A stretch of DNA of 64,000 nucleotides from Leptasterias polaris (taxonomy: Eukaryota; Echinodermata; Asteroidea; Forcipulatida; Asteriidae). The stretch spans positions 434,001 to 498,000 of the forward strand of contig JAZGTN010000213.1 in the NCBI GenBank assembly GCA_037783415.1. The letters are read 5' to 3'. The notes beneath the pieces were generated by a model. It made no database searches. It was not told the origin of the DNA and saw nothing but the letters and a program-made list of their open reading frames with translations. Below are positions 23,826 to 35,032 of the stretch, one piece after another; within the stretch, counting starts at the first letter, position 1; every line of letters begins with the position of its first letter. Both the position numbers and the translations under genes were made by a program.

Positions 23826-23830
<5 letters not shown>
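22986..23830. repeat. Hairpin array, about 15 tandem copies
   Basis: Each 52-67-bp unit has a perfect 11-bp stem GCTGTTCCGAC / GTCGGAACAGC with a short loop (CTTTCA or TAATCCA type), followed by TTTTGAAATCGTCCAG or TTTTGTTTTCGTCCAG and a T-rich spacer. The two subtypes alternate in blocks, and the segment around 23035-23210 is nearly repeated at 23480-23655. Several frames stay open across it only because the units lack stops. Confidence 0.9.
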
Positions 23831-23857
<27 letters not shown>

Positions 23858-24271
23858 TTTCTTTCTTTCCCTCAAATCGTATTGACTTAACCTGTGTCTC
23901 TTTCGAAGACCATATGTTATTCTTAGAATTATCAAAAGCAGACAAATCCTATATCATATTAAAGCTTATGCCCTGACTTGAATTTTAGATGTAATTAGAT
24001 TAAAAATCTTAATTAATTATTCACGTCACAGCTGTATGAATATTTAATTAGCCAATCTGATTTACACCATATCTCAAGAAGTAAACATCCGATCTTCAAA
24101 CTTTTTTCAGTTATGGCATCGTCTTGTATTGTAGATGTCGATTCCAGTCTAACATTTTTCGTCACGTCATCATGACGTCATTTGTAGGTGTTTTTTCTTT
24201 TCGTATAACAAAAAACGTTTTAGTAACGTTTTAGTGGTTCAAACACAAACCATGGCTACGAAGCAAATTGT

Positions 24272-24296
24272 GCCGTGATTGCGCAATCACGGCTAG
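24272..24296 (+). repeat. 22-bp perfect palindrome followed by CTAG
   Basis: GCCGTGATTGC and its exact reverse complement abut at 24272-24293 and run into CTAG. An identical copy is at 25660-25684. It resembles the terminal hairpin of the composite units and may be a relic end. Confidence 0.7.
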
Positions 24297-25949
24297 GCGT
24301 CAAAGACTGCCGTGATATTGGAATCGAGAGAGGATATACGTACGTTCTAATAGGGTTTTCGTTAAAAGGCATTGGATTGGGATAAGTTACATACCATCGT
24401 GTACCTTATCAAATTTATTAGTATGAAAAACACATTTTTGTTACTGTGACGTCATCAGGTGTCAAATTACGGTAATTCAAAGCTTTAATTAGTTAATCTT
24501 TGCAGCACCATATCTCAAGAAGTACACAGCCGATCTTCAAACTTTTTTCAGTTATGGCATCGTCTTGTATTGTAGATGTCGATTCCGGTCTAACATTTTT
24601 CGTCACGTCATCATGACGTCATTTGTAGGTGTTTTTTCTTTTCGTATTAAAAAAAACGTTTTAGTAACGTTTTGGTGGTTCAAACACAAACCATGGCTAC
24701 GAAGCTGTGCTATTTGATTAGGTTCAGTCACCAACAATTGTTCAGTTAGCCTGGAATATGGTTCGCTACTTGTGAATGCCTATTAAGAATAGGACTTATC
24801 ACAGTTCGCCGAGAAGTAATCCTTAGATATTATTGACAAACAATTTTAATTAATTATTCACGTGACAGCGCATGAATATTTAATTAGCCAAACTTGTTTC
24901 TGTCACATCTCAAGAAGTATACACCCGTTCCTCAAACTTTTTTCAGTTATGGACATGTCTTGTATTGCAGATGTAAATTTAACTGAACATTTTCCCCACG
25001 TCATCATGACGTCACTTTTTTGCGCGTTTATTACAGTGTACAAACCGCATTGCGCTATAAGTGTAACAAAAACACTATTTTAAAACATTTTATTTCAAAA
25101 TAAGTTAATTGTTAGTTTCCTGATCTACATAAAGTGTTTTGAAAAGTGAAATACTTTATATAAGTGATGTTCCAAGCCAAAAAAATTAATCAAAGGAGCG
25201 CTATAATTAGCCATAATTAGTCATTAATTGTTAATTTGTCCTGGCACTGTGGCTACAACGTTGTGCTTTTTGGATCAGGTCCAATCACCCTCAGATAAGT
25301 AACAATTTGGAATGTGTTTATTATGCACTCTGTAAGTCTGTCAATAATGGAACTTATCTCAGTTCGCCCATTAGTAAGCCTGGGTTGTTATTGACAAACA
25401 GTCTTAATTAATTATTCCCCTGTATGAATATTTAATTAGCCAATCTGATTTACACCATATCTCAAGAAGTAAACATCCGATCTTCAAACTTTTTTCAGTT
25501 ATGGCATCGTCTTGTATTGTAGATGTCGATTCCGGTCTAACATTTTTCGTCACGTCATCATGACGTCATTTGTAGGTGTTTTTTCTTTTCGTATTAAAAA
25601 AAACGTTTTAGTAACGTTTTGGTGGTTCAAACACAAACCATGGCTACGAAGCAAATTGTGCCGTGATTGCGCAATCACGGCTAGGCGTCAAAGACTGCCG
25701 TGATATTATTGGAATCGAGAGAGGATAATATACGTACGTTCTAATAGGGTTTTCGTTAAAAGGCATTGGATTGGGATAAGTTACATACCATCGTGTACCT
25801 TATCAAATTTATTAGTATGAAAAACATATTTTTGTTACTGTGACGTCATCAGGTGTCAAATTACGGTAATTCAAAGCTTTAATGAGTTAATCTTTGCAGC
25901 ACCATATCTCAAGAAGTACACAGCCGATTTTCACACTTTTTTCAGTTAT

Positions 25950-26935
25950 TGACTCCTTGGGCATTGGAAATTAGCCTTGGGTAACCGTGACTCCAAGTTG
26001 ACCTTTACTTCCGGGTCAACCGGAAGTGAGACTATATTTCAAGAACTACCCAACCGATTTTCAAACTTTTTTCAGTTATAGACTCCTAATGGCATTGGAT
26101 ATTAGCCTTGGGTAACCGTGACCCCATGTTGACCTTTACTTCCGGGTCAACCGGAAGTGGGACCCTATCTCAAGAACTACATAACCGATTTTCACACTTT
26201 TTTCAGTTATAGACTTCTTGGGCATGGGATATTAGCCTTGGGTAACCGTGACCCCATGTTGACCTTTACTTCCGGGTCAACCGGAAGTGGGACCCTATCT
26301 CAAGAACTACATAACCGATTTTCACACTTTTTTCAGTTATAGACTTCTTGGGCATGGGATATTAGCCTTGGGTAACCGTGACCCCATGTTGACCTTTACT
26401 TCCGGGTCAACCGGAAGTAAGACCATATCTCAAGAACTACACAACCAATTTTCAAACTTTTTTCAGTTATAGACTCCTAATGGGCATTGGATATTAGCCT
26501 TGGGTAACCGTGACCCCATGTTGACCTTTACTTCCGGGTCAACCGGAAGTGGGACCCTATCTCAAGAACTACACAACCGATTTTCACACTTTTTTCAGTT
26601 ATAGACTTCTTGGGCATGGGATATTAGCCTTGGGTAACCGTGACCCCATGTTTACCTTTACTTCCGGGTCAACCGGAAGTAACACCATATCTCAAAAACT
26701 ACACAACCAATTTTCAAACTTTTTTCAGTTATAGACTTCTTGGGCATTGGAGATTAGCCTTGGGTAACCGTGACACCATGTTGACCTGTACTTCCGGGTC
26801 AACCGGAAGTGAGACCAAATCTCAAGAACTACATAACCGTTTTTCACACTTTTTTCAGTTATAGACTTCTTGGGCATGGGATATTAGCCTTGGGTAACCG
26901 TGACCCCATGTTTACCTTTACTTCCGGTAAACCCA
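25950..26935 (+). repeat. 130-bp palindromic satellite, block 1 (~7 monomers)
   Basis: Monomers contain ACTTCCGGGTCAACCGGAAG (inverted repeat ACTTCCGG / CCGGAAGT), then ATCTCAAGAACTACACAACC, GATTTTCAAACTTTTTTCAG, and TTAGCCTTGGGTAACCGTGA. Period is 130 bp. Also found in blocks 2 and 3. Confidence 0.9.
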
Positions 26936-27191
26936 TATCTCCCGAACCACACGTCATAAATTCGTAATGATTTGTAGCTTACTTTGACCTTTACTTTCTG
27001 TTTCAAACAAGATCCGATCTTGTTTGATTTGTTTACACTGCGATGAATACGCATGATCACATGCATTCATTTCAAACACGATTACAGGATATACACAAAG
27101 TAATTAGTTCCATTCTCGAGCTACAAAAACAACTTTTATTGTCAACAGAACGGAACAGCTCTGTGATTGTTCACAATCACTACATATCTAG

Positions 27192-29587
27192 TTCTTTTTC
27201 ATTATTCTTTCTTTCCCTAAAATCGTATTGACTTAACCTGTGTCTCTTTCAGATGCCATATGTCTTTCTTAAAATAATCAAAAGTAGATAAATCATATAC
27301 CATTGTAAAGCTTAGGCCCTGACTTAAATTTTAGATGTAATTAGATTAAAATTCTGAATTAATTATTCACGTGACAGCTGTATGAATATATAATTAGCCA
27401 ATCTGGTTAATACCATATCTCCCAGAAGTTTACATCCGATCTTCAAACTTTTTTCAGATATGGGATCGTCTCGTAATGTAGATGTGAAATCTGTTCTAAC
27501 ATTTTTCGTCACGTCAACATGACGTCATTTGTAGGCGTATTTTCTTTTTGTGTACCAAAAAATCGTTTTAAATACGTTTAGGTGGTTCGAACACAAACCG
27601 TGGCTACAACGCTGTGCTTATTGATTAGGTCCAGTCACCTACAATTACTCATTTAGCCTGGAAAATGGTTAGGGAACTGGGAAAGCCAATCAAGAATGGG
27701 ACTTATCTCAGTTCGCCCAGAAGTAATCCATATATATTATTGACAAACAATCTTAATTAATTATTCACGTGACAGCGGTATGAATATTTAATTAGCCAAA
27801 CTTGTTTCTATCATATCTCAAGAAGTATACACCCGATCCTCAAACCTTTTTCAGTTATAGACTCCTTGGGTAACCTTGACCCCATGTTGACATTTACTTC
27901 CGGGTCAACCGGAAGTGAGACCATATCTTAAGAATTACACAGCCGATTTCAAAACTTATTTCAGTTATAAACTCCTTGGGCATGGGAGATTAGCCTTGAG
28001 TAACCGTGACCCCATGTTGACCTTTACTTCCGGGTCAACCGGAAGTAAGACCATATCTCAAGAACTACACAACCAATTTTCAAACTTTTTCAGTTATAGA
28101 CTCCTAATGGCATTGGATTTTAGTCTTGGGTAACCGTGACCCCATGTTGACCTTTACTTCCGGGTCAACCGGAAGTGGGACCCTATCTCAAGAACTACAC
28201 AACCGATTTTCAAACTTTTTTCAGTTATAGACTTCTTGGGCATGGGAGATTAGCCTTAGGTAACCGTGACCTCATGTTGACCTTTACTTCCGGGTCAACC
28301 GGAAGTGGGACCATTTCTCAAGCACTACACACCCGATTTTCAAATCTTTTCAGTTATAGACTCCTTGGGCATGGGAGATTAGCCTTGAGTAACCGTGACC
28401 CCATGTTGACCTTTACCTATGGGTCAACCGGAAGTAAGACCATATCTCAAGAACTACACAACCGATTTTCAAACTTTTTTTCAGTTATAGACTTCTTGGG
28501 CATGGGAGATTAGCCTTAGGTAACCGTGACCTCATGTTGACCTTTACTTCCGGGTCAACCGGAAGTGGGACCATTTCTCAAGCACTACACACCCGATTTT
28601 CAAATCTTTTCAGTTATAGACTCCTTGGGCATGGGAGATTAGCCTTGAGTAACCGTGACCCCATGTTGACCTTTACCTATGGGTCAACCGGAAGTAAGAC
28701 CATATCTCAAGAACTACACAACCAATTTTCAAACTTTGTTCAGTTATAGACTCCTAATGGCATTGGATTTTAGTCTTGGGTAACCGTGACCCCATGTTGA
28801 CCTTTACTTCCGGGTCAACCGGAAGTGGGACCCTATCTCAAGAACTACACAACCGATTTTCAAACTTTTTTCAGTTATAGACTTCTTGGGCATGGGAGAT
28901 TAGCCTTAGGTAACCGTGACCTCATGTTGACCTTTACTTCCGGGTCAACCGGAAGTGGGACCATTTCTCAAGCTCTACACACCCGATTTTCAAACTTTTT
29001 TCAGTTATAGACTCCTTGGGCAAGGGAGATTAGCCTTGGGTAACCGTGACCCCATGTTGACCTTTACTTCCGGGTCAACCGGAAGTGAGACCAAATCTCA
29101 AGAACTACACAACCGTTTTTCAAACTTTTTTCAGTTATAGATTCCTTATGCACGGGAGATTAGCCTTGGGTAACCGTGACCCCATGTTGACCTTTACTTC
29201 CGGGTCAACCGGAAGTGGGACCATTTCTCAAGCACTACACACCTGATTTTCAAACTTTTTTCAGTTCTAGACTCCTAATGGGCATTGGGATTAGCCTTGG
29301 GTAACCGTGACCCCATAGCTCGAAAAACCCATATCTCCCGAACCACACGTCATAAATTCGTAATGATTTGTAGCTTACTTTGACCTTTACTTTCGGTTTC
29401 AAACAAGATCCGATCTTGTTTGATTTGTTTACACTGCGATGAATACGCATGATCACATGCATTCATTTCAAACACGATTACAGGATATACACAAAGTAAT
29501 TAGTTCCATTCTCGAGCTACAAAAACAACTTTTATGGTCAACAGAACGGAACAGCTCTGTGATTGTTCACAATCACTACATCTCTAG
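27192..29587 (+). mobile_element. Helitron/HINE-like composite unit, copy 2
   Basis: Begins directly after the CTAG of copy 1 with a similar T/C-rich edge and CCTAAAATCGTATTGACTTA, and ends with the same hairpin (29559-29576) and CTAG (29584-29587). The last ~250 bp before the hairpin is nearly identical to copy 1. About 2.4 kb, so the copies differ mainly in number of internal repeats. No coding sequence. Confidence 0.6.
27850..29315 (+). repeat. 130-bp palindromic satellite, block 2 (~11 monomers, 260-bp higher-order repeat)
   Basis: Same monomer as block 1. A two-monomer higher-order unit is visible: the variants CTATGGGTCAACCGGAAG and CCATTTCTCAAGCACTACAC recur at 260-bp spacing (28309 and 28569). 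Confidence 0.9.
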
Positions 29588-30088
29588 TTATTATTATTAT
29601 TCTTTGTTTCCCTAAAATCGTATTGACTTAACCTGTGTCTCTTTCGAAAGCCATATGTCCCTTTTAAAATTATCAAAAGTAGACAAATCATATACCATTG
29701 TAAAGCTTAGGCCCTGACTTAAATTTTAGATGTAATTAGATTAAAATTCTTAATTAATTATTCACGTGACAGCTGTATGAATATTTAATTAGCCAATCTT
29801 GTGCGCACTATATCTCAAGAAGTATACATCCGACCTTCAAACTTTTTTCAGTTATGGACTTGTCTTGTATTGTAGATGTGAAATCTGTTCTAACATTTTT
29901 CGTCACGTCATCATGACGTCATTTGTAGGCGTATTTTCTTTTTGTGTACAAAAAATTCGTTTTAAATACGTTTAGGTGGTTCAAACACAAACCGTGGCTA
30001 CAAAGCTGTGCTTATTGATTAGGTCCAGTCACCTACAATTTACTCAGTTAGTCTGGAAAATGGTTAGCTAACTGAGAAAGCCTGTCAA
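29588..30088 (+). mobile_element. Helitron/HINE-like composite unit, copy 3, left part
   Basis: Starts after the CTAG of copy 2, with the same 5' edge as the other copies. It breaks off at about 30088 (AGAAAGCCTGTCAA) where a Tx1-like element is inserted, and resumes at about 41004. Confidence 0.6.
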
Positions 30089-30254
30089 CATATGTAGTGC
30101 GGCGAATTACTAATATCTTGTGGAATCATTCTTGGGGGCTTGCCCCTATAACGCAAGTGAGGTACTGACGGTACGGTGTCTTTGACCCTGTGTCGTTTTG
30201 TGGTGTGGAGGGGCGACCCTTGAAAGAGCTGTTTTTGTCAGGTTGTATTCCTCT

Positions 30255-30710
30255 TGTTTGGTCTTTATATCTCTGATTGTATATTTCGAATTGCTTTTAG
30301 CGGGGAAGTACCCGCTGTAAGTGCTTGTCATTTTAGGGTAGCAGTTGTGCCCCAAAATTTTCTTTATTTTCGCACACAAGGTTGTGCTTTCCTTTTTCAT
30401 TACCGGTTGCCAGTAGCACTGCCTTTTTGACCTTTGGTTCCTTGATTCAGGTGAATCCGGAACTAAATTGTTGTTTTCCTCTGAGCAAAAAGCTCTTTAT
30501 TTCTCTAATTGTATCTTTCGATTTGCATTTAGCGGGGAAGTAACCGCTCTAAGTGCTTGCCATTTTGGGGTAGCAGTAGTGCCCCAACATTGTCTTTATT
30601 GTCGCACACAAGGTTGTGCTTTCCTTGTTCATTACCGGTTGCCAGTAGCACCGCTATTTTGACCTTAAGTTCCTTGATTCAGGTGAATCCGGAACTAAAT
30701 TGTTTTGATT
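30255..30710 (+). promoter_or_regulatory. Two tandem 5' UTR units (~232-bp period) of the Tx1-like element
   Basis: TTTAGCGGGGAAGTA, GCACACAAGGTTGTGCTTTC, CATTACCGGTTGCCAGTAGC and CAGGTGAATCCGGAACTAAA each occur twice, 232 bp apart, directly upstream of ORF1. Repeated 5' UTR units act as internal promoters in some L1 families; a promoter role here is inference. Confidence 0.7.
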
Positions 30711-30748
30711 GATTGTTTTTGTAATAAGCTGTGGTAGCAAATTGTGAC

Positions 30749-32335
30749 ATGGCCTCTGTTAACAAAAAAGCGTGTTCTGCCGAACTCAAGTTTGACAGTC
30801 CCGTGGCCCCTTCATTTGTGTTCGGGGAATTGAAGAAATTAGGCATTGTTGCCAAATCACATTTATGGGCCTTGCAACCCCTCAAGAGCGGGCAATTTGC
30901 CCTTTATTTTAAGTCTATTGATTTGTTTCGGAAGTTTAGCCCGACCTTGTCGTCCATCCCCGGATGCAGCGTGTCTGGTGGCGGTGGTCTGACCACCGTC
31001 ACTGTGTCGTACGTAGCTATGGAGGTGGACGATTTGGTCGTGCGTAGAAAGTTGAGTGTTTTTGGTGATGTTGTCTCCGGCCGTTTTTGTACTTACAAAG
31101 ATGAGCCGGAGGTCTTCAGCGGTAACCGCCAGTACCGTATGAGGGTAAAGAGCAATATCCCGACGGTTCTCCGCATCGGGGACCGCAACGCCTGGGTGTC
31201 CTACCTCGGACAGACCCGGACGTGTGCCCGATGCGGGGAGCCTGGTCACCTGGCTCGTGATTGCGGCCGGGTGCGATGTTTTAAGTGCGGTGAGGTGGGG
31301 CACGTCATTTCGGCGTGTCTCAACGTCTCGGTGTGTACGGTCTGCGGGGAGAAGGGGCATAGCCACCGTCTGTGTCCCAACTCTTACGCTGGTCGTGCTA
31401 AGCCGAGACGAAACTGGTTCACTGTGGATATTTTGTCTCCCTCTCAAGCGGGCACGCCCGTTGGAGAGGGTAATGAACCCGCGGCGGCACCTGCCGACCC
31501 CATGGTTTCCGTTGGGGAGGCTGCACCGTCCATGGACGTGCAGTCTCCTTCAACCCAAGTGATCTATGATATCAAGTCTGTTGTTGGTGGGGAGGGATCG
31601 GGCTTGCCGCGCACCCCTTGTGTGGAGTGTGGTGAGCTGGCGGGTCCCTTCCCACTGGAGACCCTTTGCTGTCACTGTGGCGGGGCGCTTGAGGGCTCGG
31701 TTTTCCGGGTCCTTAGGTGCACCAGCTGCAGGGGGGTCGACGGGCCCGTGGCTCTGGCGTGTAACAAGCCGGATTGTCGCGGACCCAGTGACTCCGTTGG
31801 TGGCGGGGGTTTCACTAAGGTCCTGGGGAGGAGGAGGAGGAAAAGACAACGTCATCTTTCTTCCTCTTCCTCGGATACTATTGTTTCTGTCAAGAGCTCG
31901 AAGGTTGAAGATTTTGTTAGCGAGCCAACTATCAAAAGTATTTTTGGTGATTTTTCTGATGTTGATTTATGGACAGAAGATTGCGGCTCGTCCCAATGTT
32001 CTGAGGACGAGGGCCCTCCCCGGGATTCCAACAGTCGGAATCACGAGGAGGACCTAGCCATCATTTTCTTAGCCGGCGCTAAAATCCCAGGCCGGTCCGG
32101 GGTTCCCATTCCTTGTGGGATCCACGGTTGCTCTTTCCAAGGGAAGATGTCTTCCCTCACCTTTCACAGAAGGAAAGAGCATGATGGCGCCCCCATGCCT
32201 TTGACCAAGTGCTCGGAGTGTAGGGCTACCTTCACACTTCCGGGTGCTTGTGTCAAACACTTATGTCGTAGGCACCCTGCGTTCGTGCTAAAGCAGGACC
32301 CGTCATTTTTCGAGTCCGTTTTCCTTCGTGCTTAG
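30749..32335 (+). CDS. ORF1 (nucleic-acid-binding gag-like protein) of the Tx1-like element
   Basis: 528 codons from ATG at 30749 (GTGACATGG). Around residues 158-210 there are three consecutive zinc knuckles: CARCGEPGHLARDC, CFKCGEVGHVISAC and CTVCGEKGHSHRLC (CX2CX4HX4C). More CxxC pairs follow near residues 290-350. The C-terminus has two C2H2-like fingers (CGIHGCSF...HRRKEH and CSECRATF...HLCRRH). Such proteins coat element RNA. The frame is intact although ORF2 is broken. It ends 58 bp before the ORF2 start. Confidence 0.85.
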   Translation: MASVNKKACSAELKFDSPVAPSFVFGELKKLGIVAKSHLWALQPLKSGQFALYFKSIDLFRKFSPTLSSIPGCSVSGGGGLTTVTVSYVAMEVDDLVVRRKLSVFGDVVSGRFCTYKDEPEVFSGNRQYRMRVKSNIPTVLRIGDRNAWVSYLGQTRTCARCGEPGHLARDCGRVRCFKCGEVGHVISACLNVSVCTVCGEKGHSHRLCPNSYAGRAKPRRNWFTVDILSPSQAGTPVGEGNEPAAAPADPMVSVGEAAPSMDVQSPSTQVIYDIKSVVGGEGSGLPRTPCVECGELAGPFPLETLCCHCGGALEGSVFRVLRCTSCRGVDGPVALACNKPDCRGPSDSVGGGGFTKVLGRRRRKRQRHLSSSSSDTIVSVKSSKVEDFVSEPTIKSIFGDFSDVDLWTEDCGSSQCSEDEGPPRDSNSRNHEEDLAIIFLAGAKIPGRSGVPIPCGIHGCSFQGKMSSLTFHRRKEHDGAPMPLTKCSECRATFTLPGACVKHLCRRHPAFVLKQDPSFFESVFLRA

Positions 32336-32392
32336 GGCTTTTTCAGTCTCCTTTTGTAGTCTTGTAATATCTTTCCCCTTTTAACATCGATA

Positions 32393-35032
32393 ATGGCGTC
32401 GATTTCTATTATTACTTTAAACACAAACGGTTTGCGGTCAAACGCAAAACGTCGGGCTGCTTTTAATCTTTGCCGGGGATATGATATTGCCTGCTTGCAG
32501 GAGTGTCATATCTCCACTAATTCTGACCTGGTTCTTTGGAGGAGTGAGTGGGAGGGGAGGTTGTTTGCCAGTTTTGGCCCGTCTTTCTCTCGTGGCACCG
32601 TTATTCTTATCCCTAAGCGCTCCTCCATTGATTTTACAAATCCTTCTTTTGATTTAGATGGGAGAGTCGTGAGTGGTATTGTGCGTGGACCGTGTAGAAG
32701 CTTTCGGCTTTGCACGGTCTATGCGCCAAATGATCCCAAGGCACGCCGTACCTTTCTCACGTCTCTTCCTCGTTTTTTAAGTGGTAATTTTCCTGTTATC
32801 CTCACTGGTGATTTTAATTGTGTTTTGGATAGGGAGGGTGACCGTCGTGGTGCACCTGCCTCGTCCATTCACATTGGGGCCAAGGAGATTAAGAAACTTG
32901 TTTTAGATTTTTCTTTTTCAGACTGCTGGCGGTCTTTACATCCTACCGCTTTTTCACCGACTTGGAGAAACGGAAGTAACACACCGCCTCTAGCCGGTTG
33001 GATCGGTTCTACGCGTCCAGCTGTCTGGAGGTTGTGTCCTGCTCTCACAGGTCGGTATATTTTTCTGATCATGATGGTGTTGTGCTGACGGTGCGCTTAC
33101 CGGTAGACCTCATTACCGGGAAGGGGTACTGGATACGATAATGTGCTCCTCTGGTGGGAGTACGTCAAGCTCCGCACTAAAAATTTCATTGTTTGTTTTT
33201 GCTGTCGCGTTTCGAAGCGGAGGCGGCGGAGGAGAGAGACTCTTCTGGAGTCTTTTAACTCCGTTGCCTCAAAGCTGAGAGCAGGCAGCACAGACTCACT
33301 TCTGTTGCACCAACATGCAGACATCCAGCAGCAGTTGCGAGAGCTAGATGAATTCGAAGCTGAGGGGGCTAAGATTCGTTCACGGGTCCGTGCTCTCGAT
33401 GAAGGGGAGAGGCCATCGAGTTCTTTCTTTAACTTTGAGTCTTTAAAAGGTAAAGCTAGACGTGTGATTAAGTCTGTCCGGGGTCCAGACGGCAATGTTG
33501 TCGAGACCACGGATGGTATTTCTCATGTTTATCGGAATTTTTATTCTGCTCTTTATTCAGTAGACGTCGTCTCTGAAGAGGAGCAGACTCCCTTTTTATC
33601 TAGCTTGGACAGGTCGGTTCCCGAGGACATGCAGGGCGGTCTCGAGCTTCCGTTAAATCTACCGGAGTTGGAGGCTGCTCTGGCCAGCATGTCCAACAAT
33701 AAAAAACCCGGGGATGATGGTCTGCCCAAGGAAGTGTTTTTGGCACCTTTTGGGCCCTGATCTATTGATGGTTTTTAACCATTCTTTTGAAGTGCACTGT
33801 CTCCCCCCATCACTTCGGCGGGGAGTTATTTCTCTTTTAGATAAGCCCGGAGATCCTTTGGACCCCCAAAATAAAAGGCCAATTTCTCTCCTGAACGTGG
33901 ATTACAAGATCCTTTCGAAGGTCTTGTGTTTGCGTTTGGGTAGGGTTTTACATTTTTTAATTAATCCGTTTCAGACTTGTGGTGTTAAGGGTAGGTCTAT
34001 CCACGATAACATCCGACTACTTCGGGATGTTGCGTCATACATCGATAATCGTAGGATGGACTCCCTCATTATTTCTCTAGACCAGCAAAAGGTTTTTGAC
34101 CGTGTGAACTGGTCATTCCTTTTCAAGGTCATGTCAAAACTTGGTTTTGGTCCTATTTTTTTGAAGTGGGTTAACATTCTTTACTCTGGTATTTCCAGTA
34201 GCATTTTGATAAATGGGACTCTTTCCGACCCATTTATTTTATCTAAGGGAGTAAGACAAGGTTGCCCTTTGTCTCCCCTTCTTTATGTCCTATTTATTGA
34301 GCCATTTGCGACCTCGGTTTTGGGAGACAGCAACATTCAAGGTATCCAGATACCGGGGGCAAATGGTCTTAATTGTTCCATCGTTCAGTATGCGGACGAC
34401 ACTACCTGCGTAGTGAGTAATTTTACTTCATTGCGCAGGCTTTTCGTCTTGAATGACAAATTTGCTGGGGCGAGCGGGTCTCGCCTTAATTTTAACAAAT
34501 CTAAAGGTTTAATTTTTGGTCGTTGGCCACAATCTCTCCCGGCCCAAATTCCCATCTCATGGACTACAGACCCAATCCTTATCAATGGCGTCTGGGTTGG
34601 CAGGGGGGATATGGCACTTGGGAACTGGAGTTTTAGGCTTGAAAAATTTAACAAATGTGTAGACAACTGGAAAGCCAGGTCCTTATCGCTTGTCGGCAAG
34701 GCCATGGTCATTAACACCATTCTTTTGTCTATCCTGTTCTTTATTGCTCCAGTTTACCCACTCCCCTCGGCCGTGGAGAGGAAGGTTACAAGAGCCATCT
34801 GTTCCTTCTTCTGGTCGGGTAAAACTGAGCTAGTCCGGAGACCAATTCTTTGCCGCCCCGTGGAGGAAGGCGGCATGGGTATTATTAAGTTCAAGGCCAA
34901 GGCCGATTCATTTCTTGCTTGTGGTGTGCTGCCGCTGTGCGATGACAAAGTTCGTCCATGGTGTCACTTAGCCAAATTTTGGTCTGCCTTTTCCCTTCGG
35001 AATGTCTTGCCAGCCGGCTCGTGGTCTAATGC
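32393..35032 (+). pseudogene. ORF2 5' and middle part of the Tx1-like element (AP endonuclease and reverse transcriptase), frameshifted
   Basis: From ATG at 32393 an AP-type endonuclease is readable (TLNTNGLRSN, LQECHI, VYAPND, LTGDFNCVLDREGD). The frame is lost near 33020-33140, before the catalytic SDH block is seen. It resumes at 33143 and again at 33714 with the RT: KRPISLLNVDYKILSKVL, LDQQKVFDRVNWSFL, GVRQGCPLSPLLYVLFIEP and YADD. At least two frameshifts make it non-functional. Reading stops at 35032 where a DNA element is inserted. Motifs place it in the L1/Tx1 group. Confidence 0.8.

Larger units (their letters stand above)
23868..27191 (+). mobile_element. Helitron/HINE-like composite unit, copy 1
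   Basis: Starts at a T/C-rich edge (TCTTTCTTTCCCTCAAATCG) after a (TTA)n tract and ends with the hairpin GTGATTGTTCACAATCAC (27163-27180) followed by CTAG (27188-27191) and T. Internally it has repeated blocks (TTAATTAATTATTCACGT, ATCTCAAGAAGTA, CGTCATCATGACGTCA) and a 130-bp satellite stretch. A 3' hairpin just before CTRR-T is the classic Helitron terminus, and internal tandem repeats are typical of HINE/DINE elements. No Rep-helicase is present, so it would be non-autonomous. Assignment is inference from structure. Confidence 0.55.

Noticed and set aside
22986..23830. CRISPR-like array
   Set aside because: Eukaryotic context, spacers are short and themselves repeated, and the hairpin unit is a satellite.
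23071..23890. Long open frames (up to 166 codons) across the hairpin array
   Set aside because: They are translations of a tandem repeat whose units lack stops; several frames are open at once and none has coding character.
26157..29140. Repeated ~61-codon frames reading SYRLLGHG...NRDPMLTFTSGSTGS
   Set aside because: They are the 130-bp satellite read in frame, ending at the same repeat-borne stop in each monomer.
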